Shown in pieces: positions 9,173-18,278 of a stretch of 64,000 bases of DNA. A program made the position numbers and the translations under genes. Every line of letters starts with the position of its first letter. The stretch's first letter is position 1. This stretch comes from Catenaria anguillulae PL171. Its lineage: Eukaryota > Blastocladiomycota > Blastocladiomycetes > Blastocladiales > Catenariaceae. The notes under the pieces are model-generated. The model searched no databases. It saw only the letters and a list, made by a program, of their open reading frames with translations, and was not told where the DNA came from. Location: contig MCFL01000117.1 of NCBI GenBank assembly GCA_002102555.1, positions 1 to 64,000 on the forward strand, read 5' to 3'.

Positions 9173-12100
9173 TGGTCCCACCCAACCGACCTATCGATTT
9201 TTTGGATTCACCGGATCGGACAACGGCTTTTGGTACTGCTTCAATTTTACCGCAGAACAACTTTACTAATAGACGTAAGCCGCATTGGCGGCAACCACAG
9301 ACTGCAAGGCTCCGACCGAGCAGCAACATCACCGATGCTGACTCCAATGCAACACACGCCAAGTTCCCTGTCAACATCTTAGTCGCCAACATCCGTGGCT
9401 CCCAAGCGCACGACCGCCTTGTCGAGACCCTCAACTACGCGCAACAGCAGCATGCAGGTATTGTGATAACCACGGAAACCAAGTTGTCCGACAAGACAGC
9501 CCGCAGCTTGAGTTGCGCGACCCTTAACCAAGAGTGGATGATCAAGATTGCACATGACGGTACACGTGCACAAGGATCCGGGATTTTGGTGGCGATAGAC
9601 CCCAGACTCGAGAGCTACGTTGGCAGATGGTCGATTTATGATGGGTACATGGTGGCGTTCACGTTCCAGGGCCGCGGCGACTTCCGATTGCGTGTCATAG
9701 GCATCTATGCGCCGCCCCAAGAACCGACCATTCGAGCGTCGCTAGTCCGATACCTACGGTCCGAGATTGAGGCGGCAGATGCGAGGGACGAGCTGCTGCT
9801 GGTTGCGGGCGACATGAACGAGCGGGATGACACTGCGAGCCGCCCGCTGGAGACAGTTGCACTCGAGCACGGCCTGTTGGATCTAGCAGTACACCTGGAC
9901 GTGGTTGAGAGTACGCACGAGGCTGGCGGGCGCCTGGACCGCGTCTTTGTTTCGCCAACTGTCACGCATGACGTGCTTGCCATGTCGGTCGTGGGAGCCC
10001 AAGGATTTGACCATGCGCGGCTCGTTCTTCAAACGGCACTTGCACTCCGACTGGACCGTAACCTTGTTCGCCTACGACAGCAAGCCCGACGGGAGGCCGC
10101 CAGGTACGTACTCGATGAGAGCCGCCTAACTAGCAAGTCGTGGGCCGCGTTCGTCTCCAAAGTGTGTACAGATCTAGGGATTCGAATCGACAACGCCGAC
10201 ACCTTCCCAGCGTGGGTTGACGCCGAGTCGCTCGAAAGCAGCAACAACGATCAACTTCCGCCCGTTCTCAACCCAGCGCTGCCAATCGGGCACAGATGGT
10301 ACCTGTACGAGAATGCAATGCTGGCTGCCAGCCGTGCACAACTACCTCACAAGAAGCGCTGTGCCTCCGGGTCATACGGATCTGTTTTGAAGCCACCGGA
10401 GAACAAGACAGATTCGGCATTGGCCCTTGGCGCGCTGCGACGCTTGCTTGACGACCCCTCCACTAACTTGTCTGCTGAAGAACGTGATGCGCTCAGCCAA
10501 GTGGCGCCAGCAATTGGCGCGGAATCCCCGCATGACGACCTGGTGCGCGAAAAAGAACAACTGCTCGAGATCGTAGCAAGAGAGTCGGCGCAGGCAAAAA
10601 GGGAGCAGATTGACGCTGCGGTGGCCTCGCGAACGGAAAAGTTTGGTGTCAAGACCGGGGCGGTCATGCGGTCTGTCATGGAACGCAGACGACCGCCCAA
10701 CTGCTTGGACCGGGTGGTGACTGCAAGTGGCATCAAACTACTCCCAAATGAAGTCATGGACGCGACAGCCAGCCATTGGCAAGGTTGTTTTGAGCGCGAG
10801 GAACATGGTGACATGGATCAGGCTCCGGTACCAATCCGCCGTGCATTGCGGCCCCTGCATTGGATCCGCGAATCGTGGTGGGACGGAGTCGAGGAGGAAA
10901 TTACGCCCGAGGACGTTGCTCACATCTTGTGTTCCATAGACATCGACAAGGCCCCAGGTGCAACAGGCCTCCGACACCGCCATTACGCTGCACTCGGAAC
11001 CATCGGGCACAGAATCCTGGCGCGCTTGTTCACAGACATGTATTTAGCCGACTGGGTGCCGAGCGAGTGGCGATACGGGGTCATCTACCTAACGCCAAAA
11101 AAGGCAGAGGGTTACACGGGCGACGTTGACGCCATGCGCCCCATTACCCTACTCGAATGCGCATCCAAGTTGTTCAATGCGGTCATGTGGCGGCGTATTC
11201 AGAACGTGGCCGTTGAAAAGCAAGTGCTGCGTGGTGCTCGGTTTTCTGCACTCAAGGGTACCGACACACGTCTCCCGATTGACATTCTCCATGGACTAAT
11301 TGCCCAAGCGCAAGCGGCCGACGCTGAGGAGGAGCTGTGGGCATATTCAGAGGACAAGTCTAAAGCATTTGACACGGTGCCACATCACTTTGTACGCCTG
11401 GCGCTCTTGCGATTGCGTTTGCCGGTGCGATTTGTGGATTTCTACTGTCGCAACTTCCTTGAGGGGCGCACTGCGTCAGTGATTACGGCGTTTGGATTGA
11501 CGAGACGGATTCAACTTCACCGCGGTATACCCCAGGGTGGCGTCGAATCGCCGTTCCTATGGAACGCGTTCTACGACATTCTGCTGTGTGCGGTGGAAGA
11601 GGGCTGCGGTGGTGTCGAGCTGCTGATCAAGGTACCGGACACAGGTGGTGGGAGACCGTTCGGGAGCGTGAGGGTGGTTGGCCGTCGGCGGTACGTAGCG
11701 ATTGGGTACATAGATGATGCGATCTTCTTTGCCAGGTCGCGTGAGCTGCTTCAACAGGTGGTGGACTTGGTCGACGCGTTCAACCTACTCACACGAATCC
11801 GGGCAAACGCAAGCAAAGGCTTTGTGCTTGCATTCAACACGAGGGACGGTGGAGTGGGGAGTGTGACGTCGAGAGGAGTTGAAGTGCCGCGCGCAGGCCC
11901 AGGCGAGACAAGGAGGTACCTGGGTGTATTTGTGGATGGGTTGGGGCCGAGGAAGGCAACGGAAAGGGTGATGAGGGGTGCCGTGACAAGTGCGATCAAC
12001 GTCCTGAAGGCGAAGCGGGTCCCAGCCAGGATTGTGGTATACGTGATCAACTCAGCAATCATCCCCGCGGTCGCGTACCGTGTATTTGGTTACATCCCGT

Positions 12101-14817
12101 CACCGACTTTCCTCGATCAGCTTGACGCGAAGCTCCGTGCGGTGGTTCGCGCTGCTGCCCGGCTGCCATCCAACACACCAGTCTCGGTTTTCTACGACAC
12201 AGCTACATACGGGCTCGCCTCTATCAAGCACACCATCCTCGCAGCTCGTGTATCACACCTTCGCTACTGTTTGAGCCATCCCGTGCAGAGTGAGCGCTTT
12301 CAAGTTGCATGCGCCATATCCAGTCTTGCCCAACGTGCAAACCGTTGGTGGGCTAACCCACTTTCGCACCCGCCAAGCCAGCTCACGTCACAAGGGCTTC
12401 CAGCTTCTCCGCTTCTTAACCTTCTTCCCCTTCTCTCTCGTTCTCTTGTCTCAATTCACCTCGCCGGGCGTGATGACCCTTTACGTGTTTGCCCAGTGGA
12501 TGATATCCCGCTGGAGGCCGTTATTCCATCGCCTGTCCTTCATACCTTGCGCTCCCGTCTCCATGGTGCTGGTGTTTACTCACTTTCTCCCCTTGTTTCC
12601 CTATGTTGCTTCCAAGACCAGGACAGTACTCCAGCACGGTATGCAAACGCGTTTGCCTCTATCCGACATTTGCTTGCCAAGAGATGCCCTCGCCGTGGTC
12701 GCCTGCACAATGCCTTGGTTGCTTTGACCAACGCTGTTTCCGACTGGTGCACATCTCTCGGCCCAGTTGCTGCGATGCCGATTCAGCCCTGCCTGGCCCT
12801 TGCGCCGCGACACCATGTTGGCCAACTCATGGTCTTCTTGAGGGAAAACGGGCTGCCAACCTTTGGTGTGTGTGTTGCTGCTGATTCCCGTAACACATCG
12901 AACGGACCAATCGTCACGCTGCGCCACCTCGCAGAATGCACTTGCCTAATGCTTGACGAGGGTGTTGTGCCCCCCGACCACACTCTCCTCCATTTATGCC
13001 TTGACTGTGGTGATACGGGTAACTGCCAATTGTCGTCAGCAAAGTGTGACGTGCCCGATTGCCTTGTCACCATCCCACTTGCGTACACGTACCCCATCTC
13101 AGCCAAGTCTCTCACGAAGCGTCGGGACGGTGTGGACGCGTATGTGGTTCTCGCGCCCAACCACGAATTGCCCGAGCACTGCCCGTACATGTCAAGTTTC
13201 TTCCCTGGGTATGTGCAAGACGACATGGATGTAGACAGCGAAGATAGCGGCGGTGATGACGACAGCCACCACTCAAGCTCAGCCTACTCAGCTCCACCTC
13301 TCGCCAATGTCACGCAACCGCTCACAACGCACCATGGCACAATCCTTGACTGTTGGACCGACGGCTCGCTGCAACCCGCTACGGATACGACTGATGCCGT
13401 TATGGGACTCGGTGCTCACTGCCCCCAGCTCGACCTGGAAGTCTTCGGCCGACTGCCACCTGCTCCGACTAGTTCATCACGCCCTGAGATCGCCGCCATC
13501 ATTGCCATTGTTGACAAGCTCCCTGCTGAATCGCATGTGCGCGTTCTCTCGGACTCGGCTGTCGCTGTGCAGGTTGTTCCCATGTTTCTGGGCCTGCCCG
13601 ACGCCGAGGCGATTGGGCCACGTCACCCGTCGCCGCTGCACGATTTGCTACTTATCCTTCGTGCACTGGTCAAGGAAAAGAAACTTGTGCTGGATCTCGT
13701 GAAGGTCAAGGGCCACGATGGGAATGCGGGTAATGAGAAGGCCGACGAGCTTGCCCGTTGCGGTGCAAATTGCCGTGAGGAGTGCGCCTTTTCGCCGCAG
13801 TTTCTGGATGCAATCGACTTCGGTGCGCTAGTGCAGTTAGGCCATGAGCTGGTGTACGCGCAAGTGGGCCGCGCGATTCGGCGTCAGGCACAGGTACAAT
13901 CCCGCATCGATTTGTACTCGTATATGCTCAAGTTGGTTGGGCAGCCCGACCTGATGGTGTTTGACGGGGCCATTCGTAATGGTCGCAAGGCATCGGCCAT
14001 GTTTGCATCGTTTGCTGACGACGCATCGGTCACGTTCCGCGTCAAGGTTTTGACAAGTCGCCTGCCAACCCGCGCTCAACTCCACAGATATTGGCCAGGG
14101 CGGGTGGCGTCCCCGAATTGTGTGCTCTGTGGTGCTCTCGACGATCAACAGCACTGGCTCAGGTGTCGCGCACTCGTCAACGTACTCTGGACATGCCGAT
14201 TGGATGTGCACGAACAAGTTGTGGAGCTGCTACGGCGTCGCAGGATGACGGCACACCAAGCAGCAGCAAAGACACTCGTCGAGCGGCTAATGGATCCAGC
14301 CAAATTACGGGCAACTGCAGCATGCGTAGTCGAGGTGCGCCTGCGGCAACAATTTCCCAACCTCGCACCCGTCCTCGCGCGAATTGTCGCAATTGCTTCC
14401 ACAACCATCCAAACTGTGCTGTGGAAGGAGCGTTGCAAGCTCGTTGGACCTATCGAGCGACACACGCCAGAAGACCTGCCTGCGGCCCAACAGCCCTGTC
14501 AATGTCCCCACTGTCGGGAGGCGCGCACCCCGGTGACCCAGCGGCCGACCACGGACCTTGCGCTTGTTGCCGCACATTACGTCTATGAGTGTCGCGCTGG
14601 CTGCCCACCCCTTGTTGGCTCCTCAGCCGCCTCGCATGCGCCGGTTTCCTTTGGCGAATGGCGGTTCCACGGCACCTTCCCAGGGCTCTCAACCCCCAGA
14701 TTCGGGTTTGGACATTCACGGCAACGCTTTGCTACCTGTGTCGGGGTACAGTCAGGTACACATTCTGTTTTTATTCCCTTGCTTTCTCCAACTGCTGCCT
14801 CTGCGCTTATGGCGTAA
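9169..14817 (+). CDS. LINE family 1 ORF2 (endonuclease, RT, RNase H)
   Basis: A 1,882-aa polyprotein with no interruption. The APE-type endonuclease is at about residues 65-290 (VANIRG, ITTETKL, AGDMNE, GFDHARLVL). Reverse transcriptase spans about 600-900, with MRPITLLECASKL near 656, SKAFDTVPH, RGIPQGG near 784 and catalytic YIDDA near 846, where YADD or FADD is more usual. RNase H is at about 1390-1530, with DGS, RPEIAAI, LSDS and KGHDGNAGNEKADEL. A C-x2-C-x7-H-x4-C motif is near 1651. Translation probably starts by termination-reinitiation, because the ATG overlaps the ORF1 stop. Confidence 0.95.
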   Translation: MMVPPNRPIDFLDSPDRTTAFGTASILPQNNFTNRRKPHWRQPQTARLRPSSNITDADSNATHAKFPVNILVANIRGSQAHDRLVETLNYAQQQHAGIVITTETKLSDKTARSLSCATLNQEWMIKIAHDGTRAQGSGILVAIDPRLESYVGRWSIYDGYMVAFTFQGRGDFRLRVIGIYAPPQEPTIRASLVRYLRSEIEAADARDELLLVAGDMNERDDTASRPLETVALEHGLLDLAVHLDVVESTHEAGGRLDRVFVSPTVTHDVLAMSVVGAQGFDHARLVLQTALALRLDRNLVRLRQQARREAARYVLDESRLTSKSWAAFVSKVCTDLGIRIDNADTFPAWVDAESLESSNNDQLPPVLNPALPIGHRWYLYENAMLAASRAQLPHKKRCASGSYGSVLKPPENKTDSALALGALRRLLDDPSTNLSAEERDALSQVAPAIGAESPHDDLVREKEQLLEIVARESAQAKREQIDAAVASRTEKFGVKTGAVMRSVMERRRPPNCLDRVVTASGIKLLPNEVMDATASHWQGCFEREEHGDMDQAPVPIRRALRPLHWIRESWWDGVEEEITPEDVAHILCSIDIDKAPGATGLRHRHYAALGTIGHRILARLFTDMYLADWVPSEWRYGVIYLTPKKAEGYTGDVDAMRPITLLECASKLFNAVMWRRIQNVAVEKQVLRGARFSALKGTDTRLPIDILHGLIAQAQAADAEEELWAYSEDKSKAFDTVPHHFVRLALLRLRLPVRFVDFYCRNFLEGRTASVITAFGLTRRIQLHRGIPQGGVESPFLWNAFYDILLCAVEEGCGGVELLIKVPDTGGGRPFGSVRVVGRRRYVAIGYIDDAIFFARSRELLQQVVDLVDAFNLLTRIRANASKGFVLAFNTRDGGVGSVTSRGVEVPRAGPGETRRYLGVFVDGLGPRKATERVMRGAVTSAINVLKAKRVPARIVVYVINSAIIPAVAYRVFGYIPSPTFLDQLDAKLRAVVRAAARLPSNTPVSVFYDTATYGLASIKHTILAARVSHLRYCLSHPVQSERFQVACAISSLAQRANRWWANPLSHPPSQLTSQGLPASPLLNLLPLLSRSLVSIHLAGRDDPLRVCPVDDIPLEAVIPSPVLHTLRSRLHGAGVYSLSPLVSLCCFQDQDSTPARYANAFASIRHLLAKRCPRRGRLHNALVALTNAVSDWCTSLGPVAAMPIQPCLALAPRHHVGQLMVFLRENGLPTFGVCVAADSRNTSNGPIVTLRHLAECTCLMLDEGVVPPDHTLLHLCLDCGDTGNCQLSSAKCDVPDCLVTIPLAYTYPISAKSLTKRRDGVDAYVVLAPNHELPEHCPYMSSFFPGYVQDDMDVDSEDSGGDDDSHHSSSAYSAPPLANVTQPLTTHHGTILDCWTDGSLQPATDTTDAVMGLGAHCPQLDLEVFGRLPPAPTSSSRPEIAAIIAIVDKLPAESHVRVLSDSAVAVQVVPMFLGLPDAEAIGPRHPSPLHDLLLILRALVKEKKLVLDLVKVKGHDGNAGNEKADELARCGANCREECAFSPQFLDAIDFGALVQLGHELVYAQVGRAIRRQAQVQSRIDLYSYMLKLVGQPDLMVFDGAIRNGRKASAMFASFADDASVTFRVKVLTSRLPTRAQLHRYWPGRVASPNCVLCGALDDQQHWLRCRALVNVLWTCRLDVHEQVVELLRRRRMTAHQAAAKTLVERLMDPAKLRATAACVVEVRLRQQFPNLAPVLARIVAIASTTIQTVLWKERCKLVGPIERHTPEDLPAAQQPCQCPHCREARTPVTQRPTTDLALVAAHYVYECRAGCPPLVGSSAASHAPVSFGEWRFHGTFPGLSTPRFGFGHSRQRFATCVGVQSGTHSVFIPLLSPTAASALMA

Positions 14818-15191
14818 TCTTCCCTTGTCCTCGTCTGCTCGCTGTTGTCTTGACTCTGTTTCCCTTTGTTTGTCTTTGAACTTTCCTGACTTTCTGTTTC
14901 ATGGTGTGTATTCTTTGCATCTGTGATGTGGTTGACCGTTGACCTTGGGTCCTGTTGCTTTCCCTCTGCTTGCTTCCTCTTCTTCTTCTCCTTTTCTTTC
15001 TCACTCTCTCTCTCTCTCTCTTGTCCCCATGGCCAAGTGCCCCTACCGCCAATTGCTTGCCGTCCTTGCTTGCTTTTGTCATTCATTGAGTGTTTGAATC
15101 CGTGACCTCCCTGCTCCTGTCTTCTTTCAGGGCTTCTGTGTTGGTTTTTCAGCTTCAATACATGTGGTAGTGACGAAAAAAAAAAAAAAAA

Positions 15192-15209
15192 ATAGGATCG
15201 TCCACATAC
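15192..15209 (+). repeat. Right target duplication of the complete family-1 LINE
   Basis: An exact copy of 7220-7237, immediately 3' of the LINE A tail. Chromovirus gag resumes here on the minus strand. Confidence 0.95.
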
Positions 15210-16173
15210 GCTGGCGCCACGACCCTTGGCCCATGCGTCAGCTTACCTTCGGACGGGATCGCCGTTGCATGGGTGAACCATTCTTCGAGGGACTTGTTGG
15301 CGCCGAGCAGTTGCAGGAGAATAGGGGCGAAGGTGTCTGGGACAACACCGGCAGTCGCCTTAATGTGCGAAATCACCACCAAATCGTCAACCTTGGCCTT
15401 CTTAGCGCAGGCTTGGACTTCGATCGTGAAACGGTGCCAATTGCTGCCATCCACGCAGCGGAGTTCGAACAACTTCTGGTGCACACGTTGTTGGGCGTTG
15501 CCAGGTGGGAAGCGAGCGAAGATATGGGTCTTGAGCGTTGCTCAAGATCTGCGGCCCTCATGATTGGCCGGTAGGTTGTCAAACCACGCACGGAGTTCAC
15601 CCGCAAAACACTGCGTCACCCCCAGCAGAAGGCTGCGGCTGTTGCTCAGTTTCGGGTACTCGTCGTCATGCGAGTGCAGGAGGGAATCGATGGCGGCCAA
15701 CCCGTCCTTGAGCATGTCGGGGTCTGTGGCATCAATCTTGTTCTGTTTCTCGAGGAGGTGGGCAAGCGGGCAAGCAAGTTGACAATCTGGTCCGGGGCGG
15801 ATTTGGCGTCGGACTTGATGGAACCATGCGCCTTGAAGGCGTCGACGGCGTTTTCGAGGCTGGAGATCATGCTCTGGTGGTGCTGGATGTCGCGTTGTGC
15901 AATTTCAAGGGATTGTTCAGCAACGTCTAGCTTTCGGCGGAGGTCGTTGCGTGCGTCGTGGAAATGTTGCCTGCGTTCCATGGCGGCGGCAACACCGGCG
16001 GCTGCGTTGATGAGGGAGCGAAGAGCAGTGTAGGCGATTGCATTGTTGGGGATAGAGGGGTCGATGTTGAGTTGAACACAGAGCGCGGCGAGGGCGTCGT
16101 AGGAGGCTTCGGTCAAGTACTTTTCCTTGAACATTTTGGCCAGGGCTGCTACGTGCGTGGCCTTGGGGTTCTC

Positions 16174-16535
16174 TTTTTTTTTTAAAATACAAGCAGCCTA
16201 CGTACTGAGGGAGATCAAACCTTTGATACACAAAGACACAAGCTCACACACACAAACACACAACTCCTTGGACTTGGCACTTGGGTACTTGCTTGGGGCC
16301 TTGGACCTTTTGGCTTGATTCCAATCTTGTACAACCACCAACAGAGGGTGGGCAAAGCAAGAATGCAAGCAATGCAGGTGCAGGGGCCAGAAGACCAGGG
16401 GACAGAAGGAGGCAATGTGGAGCAGAGACCAAGCAGCCAAATGTGCACCAGATGACTTGGGTGGGGTTCGAACCCACGACCTTCACCTTGCAAGGCGGGA
16501 GTGTTGCCACTATGCCAAAACCACTGGCAGCCTCA
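16174..16535 (-). mobile_element. Second tRNA-derived SINE (inside chromovirus gag)
   Basis: A 362-bp minus-strand element starts with a tRNA-like head. The A box TGGCATAGTGG is at 16507-16517 and the B box GGTTCGAACCC at 16464-16474. The body is CA-rich, and the element ends in an A-rich tail (T run at 16174-16183 on the plus strand). It is flanked by the 8-bp duplication GGGTTCTC at 16166-16173 and 16536-16543. Its body is unrelated to the SINE at 2021-2475, and its A tail suggests it is mobilised by an A-tail LINE such as family 1. Confidence 0.85.
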
Positions 16536-16674
16536 GGGTTCTCGTTGTCGGCCATGGGGAGGGATTGGCTGGTTGAAGTAGGTGTGATTGGAGGTGGTGT
16601 GAGACGTGAGACACAGCGATTGTTGTGAACACTTGGCGTAGGATTCCACTGACGACTTGGCAAGGTCAGTGTAG

Positions 16675-16847
16675 TGTAACGAGGCGGAGACGTGAGCGGA
16701 GATCTGGTCTAGGCCGAGTGCATGGAGTGGCGAATGTAATATGTATATGGATAGATAAAACACTGACAAAGAGAATACGGATGGTATGATGATGGAAACA
16801 CATGAGAAAGGAGTAGAGAACAAGAGAACGACTTGTCACACGTGACA
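16675..16847 (-). repeat. Chromovirus 5' LTR
   Basis: The 173-bp partner of 2658-2830. It differs at four positions, all CpG-type transitions, and is flanked on the right by ATTGC. Confidence 0.93.
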
Positions 16848-16966
16848 ATTGCAAGGAACGGCACCAACCCAATACACCAGAGTGCACGCGACCTTGGAAT
16901 CACGCGGCCGCGTGCCTTGAGCGCAGTGTCAGCTGACGACTACGCAAAGGGAGGAGCAATACCAGC

Positions 16967-16981
16967 AGAGCCTTTGTAGCT
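16967..16981 (+). repeat. tRNA-Thr target 15-mer, copy 3
   Basis: AGAGCCTTTGTAGCT lies between the 5' edge of the truncated family-2 LINE and the 3' end of SINE copy 2. Confidence 0.85.
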
Positions 16982-17076
16982 TTCAGGTAATGTATTGTAG
17001 TGACTTAACGCAAGCATGAGGGGAGCCGCTGGCGTCATTTCAACCAACCCCCAACATACAGACCAGGGACAATATC

Positions 17077-17383
17077 TGTGGGAAAATGGAGGATCTGCAT
17101 GGTCCAGACGCGTTGACAGTAATGGATCAGGGGACCAGTGCCGATCCTCATTGTGTAGTCAGGCACCACGCTTGACAATATGAGAACAAGAAGGGAGATA
17201 GAGAAAAAGGTACTACGATGAGACAAGCAACAACGACTACCCGCAATGCCCGAATGCCCACATAACCGACCGTATGCTGCTCCGGGGGAGCGGCCACCGA
17301 GATATCACGACATCCCTCTCTCCCCCTCCCAACCAAAATTCTCCCACTACTTATCTTGCTACTTCTGGACCAAATATTCAACA
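17077..17383 (+). repeat. Copia 5' LTR
   Basis: A 307-bp TG...CA terminal repeat, nearly identical to 24678-24983. Confidence 0.93.
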
Positions 17384-18278
17384 GATTAAGGGTCTCACAG
17401 CTCAATGCTGCCGCAGAGCTGAACTGGCGAATATTTGGTCTAGATCGCATGAACCTCGAGCGAAACAAAGACGCTGCCGCACCTACCGACATCAAATTGC
17501 ACTGCCCCCCCCCCTCTCTGCGCAACTCGGTTGCACTCGATCCGTTGCTGCCCAGGTTCTCGCTGCTCAGCACCATGCGCAGCTCGGCTGCACCCGCCTT
17601 CGTCGCTGCTCAGCTCCTCGCTGTCAGCACCGCGCGCAGCTCTGCTGCACTTGCTTTCGCCGCTGCTCAGCTTCTCGCTGTTCAGCACCGCGCGCAGCTC
17701 GGCTGCACCTGTTTGTTTTTTTTTTCCTTGCCCCCGTTTAGACGCTTGCCGTCCAGCACCATGCGCAACCCCGCTTGGACTGCTTGACACTTGCGCTACG
17801 CACCAATGACACCCACACAGCTGGCTTGTGTACTACCTGCCGCTGTTCCATGAGACTGGGCGTCCCAGTTTCGCGCTGACTGACCCTGAATGTGCCACGC
17901 TGACTGCCCCCTTCCTACTCTTGCCCGTCGCTGCTCTGTTTATTGTTGCATAATGATATCGCTGTTCAGTTCATCGTCGCATAATGATATACACTTCAAA
18001 GTAAACCCGTTGCTTGACTGTTCCCAAAGTAAACCCGTTGCTTGACTGTTCCCGGCGCTCCTTCCATCGCATTCTGCTGCTGCTGTCCCCTTGGCGAGAC
18101 GGGGATGCGGTCACACGTGGCGATCGCCCTGCTTGGCAGACTGCGGGGCCGCCGATCCCCCTAACGCCACCGAAGCAGAGGGCGTCCACACGGTGAGACG
18201 CGCTGGAGACATTGCACATGTCAGTCCACTGTGATACTACACCTGCCGCTGTACCTTACCAGCAATCACCACTGCACC
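17384..18278 (+). repeat. Copia leader with tandem repeats
   Basis: About 895 bp lie between the 5' LTR and the gag start. Between about 17560 and 17715 a unit of about 55-60 bp built around GCTGCTCAGC and CGCAGCTCGGCTGCAC occurs three times with variation. At 17998-18053 a 28-bp unit (starting AAAGTAAACCC) is duplicated exactly in tandem. Just before it, CATAATGATAT occurs twice. No gene is supported here. Confidence 0.75.

Larger units (their letters stand above)
7238..15191 (+). mobile_element. Complete non-LTR retrotransposon, family 1 (I/Tad-like)
   Basis: A 7.95-kb LINE is inserted in the chromovirus. It has a short 5' leader (7238-7327), ORF1 (7328-9172), ORF2 (9169-14817), a roughly 360-bp 3' UTR with a CT microsatellite (about 15004-15021), and a poly(A) tail ending at 15191. 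Both ORFs are uninterrupted and the 18-bp target duplication is exact, so the copy looks young and structurally complete. The order APE endonuclease, RT, RNase H, zinc motif places it near the I/Tad1 group of LINEs, by domain layout only. A related truncated copy lies at 181-1011. Confidence 0.95.
2658..16847 (-). mobile_element. Ty3/gypsy chromovirus fossil (with LINE and SINE insertions)
   Basis: This is an LTR retrotransposon on the minus strand. It has identical-length 173-bp LTRs (2658-2830 and 16675-16847) that begin TG and end CA, and a 5-bp target duplication ATTGC (2653-2657 and 16848-16852). A purine-rich tract abuts the 3' LTR at 2831-2850 (pyrimidines on the plus strand). Parts, from 5' to 3': gag (about 16550 down to 15190, and a CCHC-type region near 7000-7200), protease region, reverse transcriptase with YLDD, RNase H, integrase and a C-terminal chromodomain (QYLIKWCGYDVSDLQWVP). 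A complete LINE (7238-15191) and a SINE (16174-16535) sit inside gag. The coding region is broken, with a handful of interruptions besides the two insertions. The LTRs differ at 4 of 173 positions, suggesting moderate age. Confidence 0.93.
2491..16966 (-). mobile_element. 5'-truncated family-2 LINE, split by a chromovirus
   Basis: Only about 280 bp of this LINE remain: 2491-2657 (3' end) and 16848-16966. They are separated by the Ty3/gypsy element at 2658-16847. Together the two parts align, with few differences, to the last 280 bp of the full-length family-2 LINE (25364-25640), which has no insertion there. The outer edges meet copies 2 and 3 of the tRNA-Thr 15-mer. Confidence 0.9.

Noticed and set aside
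17500-17760. Short spaced repeats resembling a CRISPR array
   Set aside because: The units are degenerate tandem repeats without unique spacers, inside a copia leader in a eukaryotic genome.
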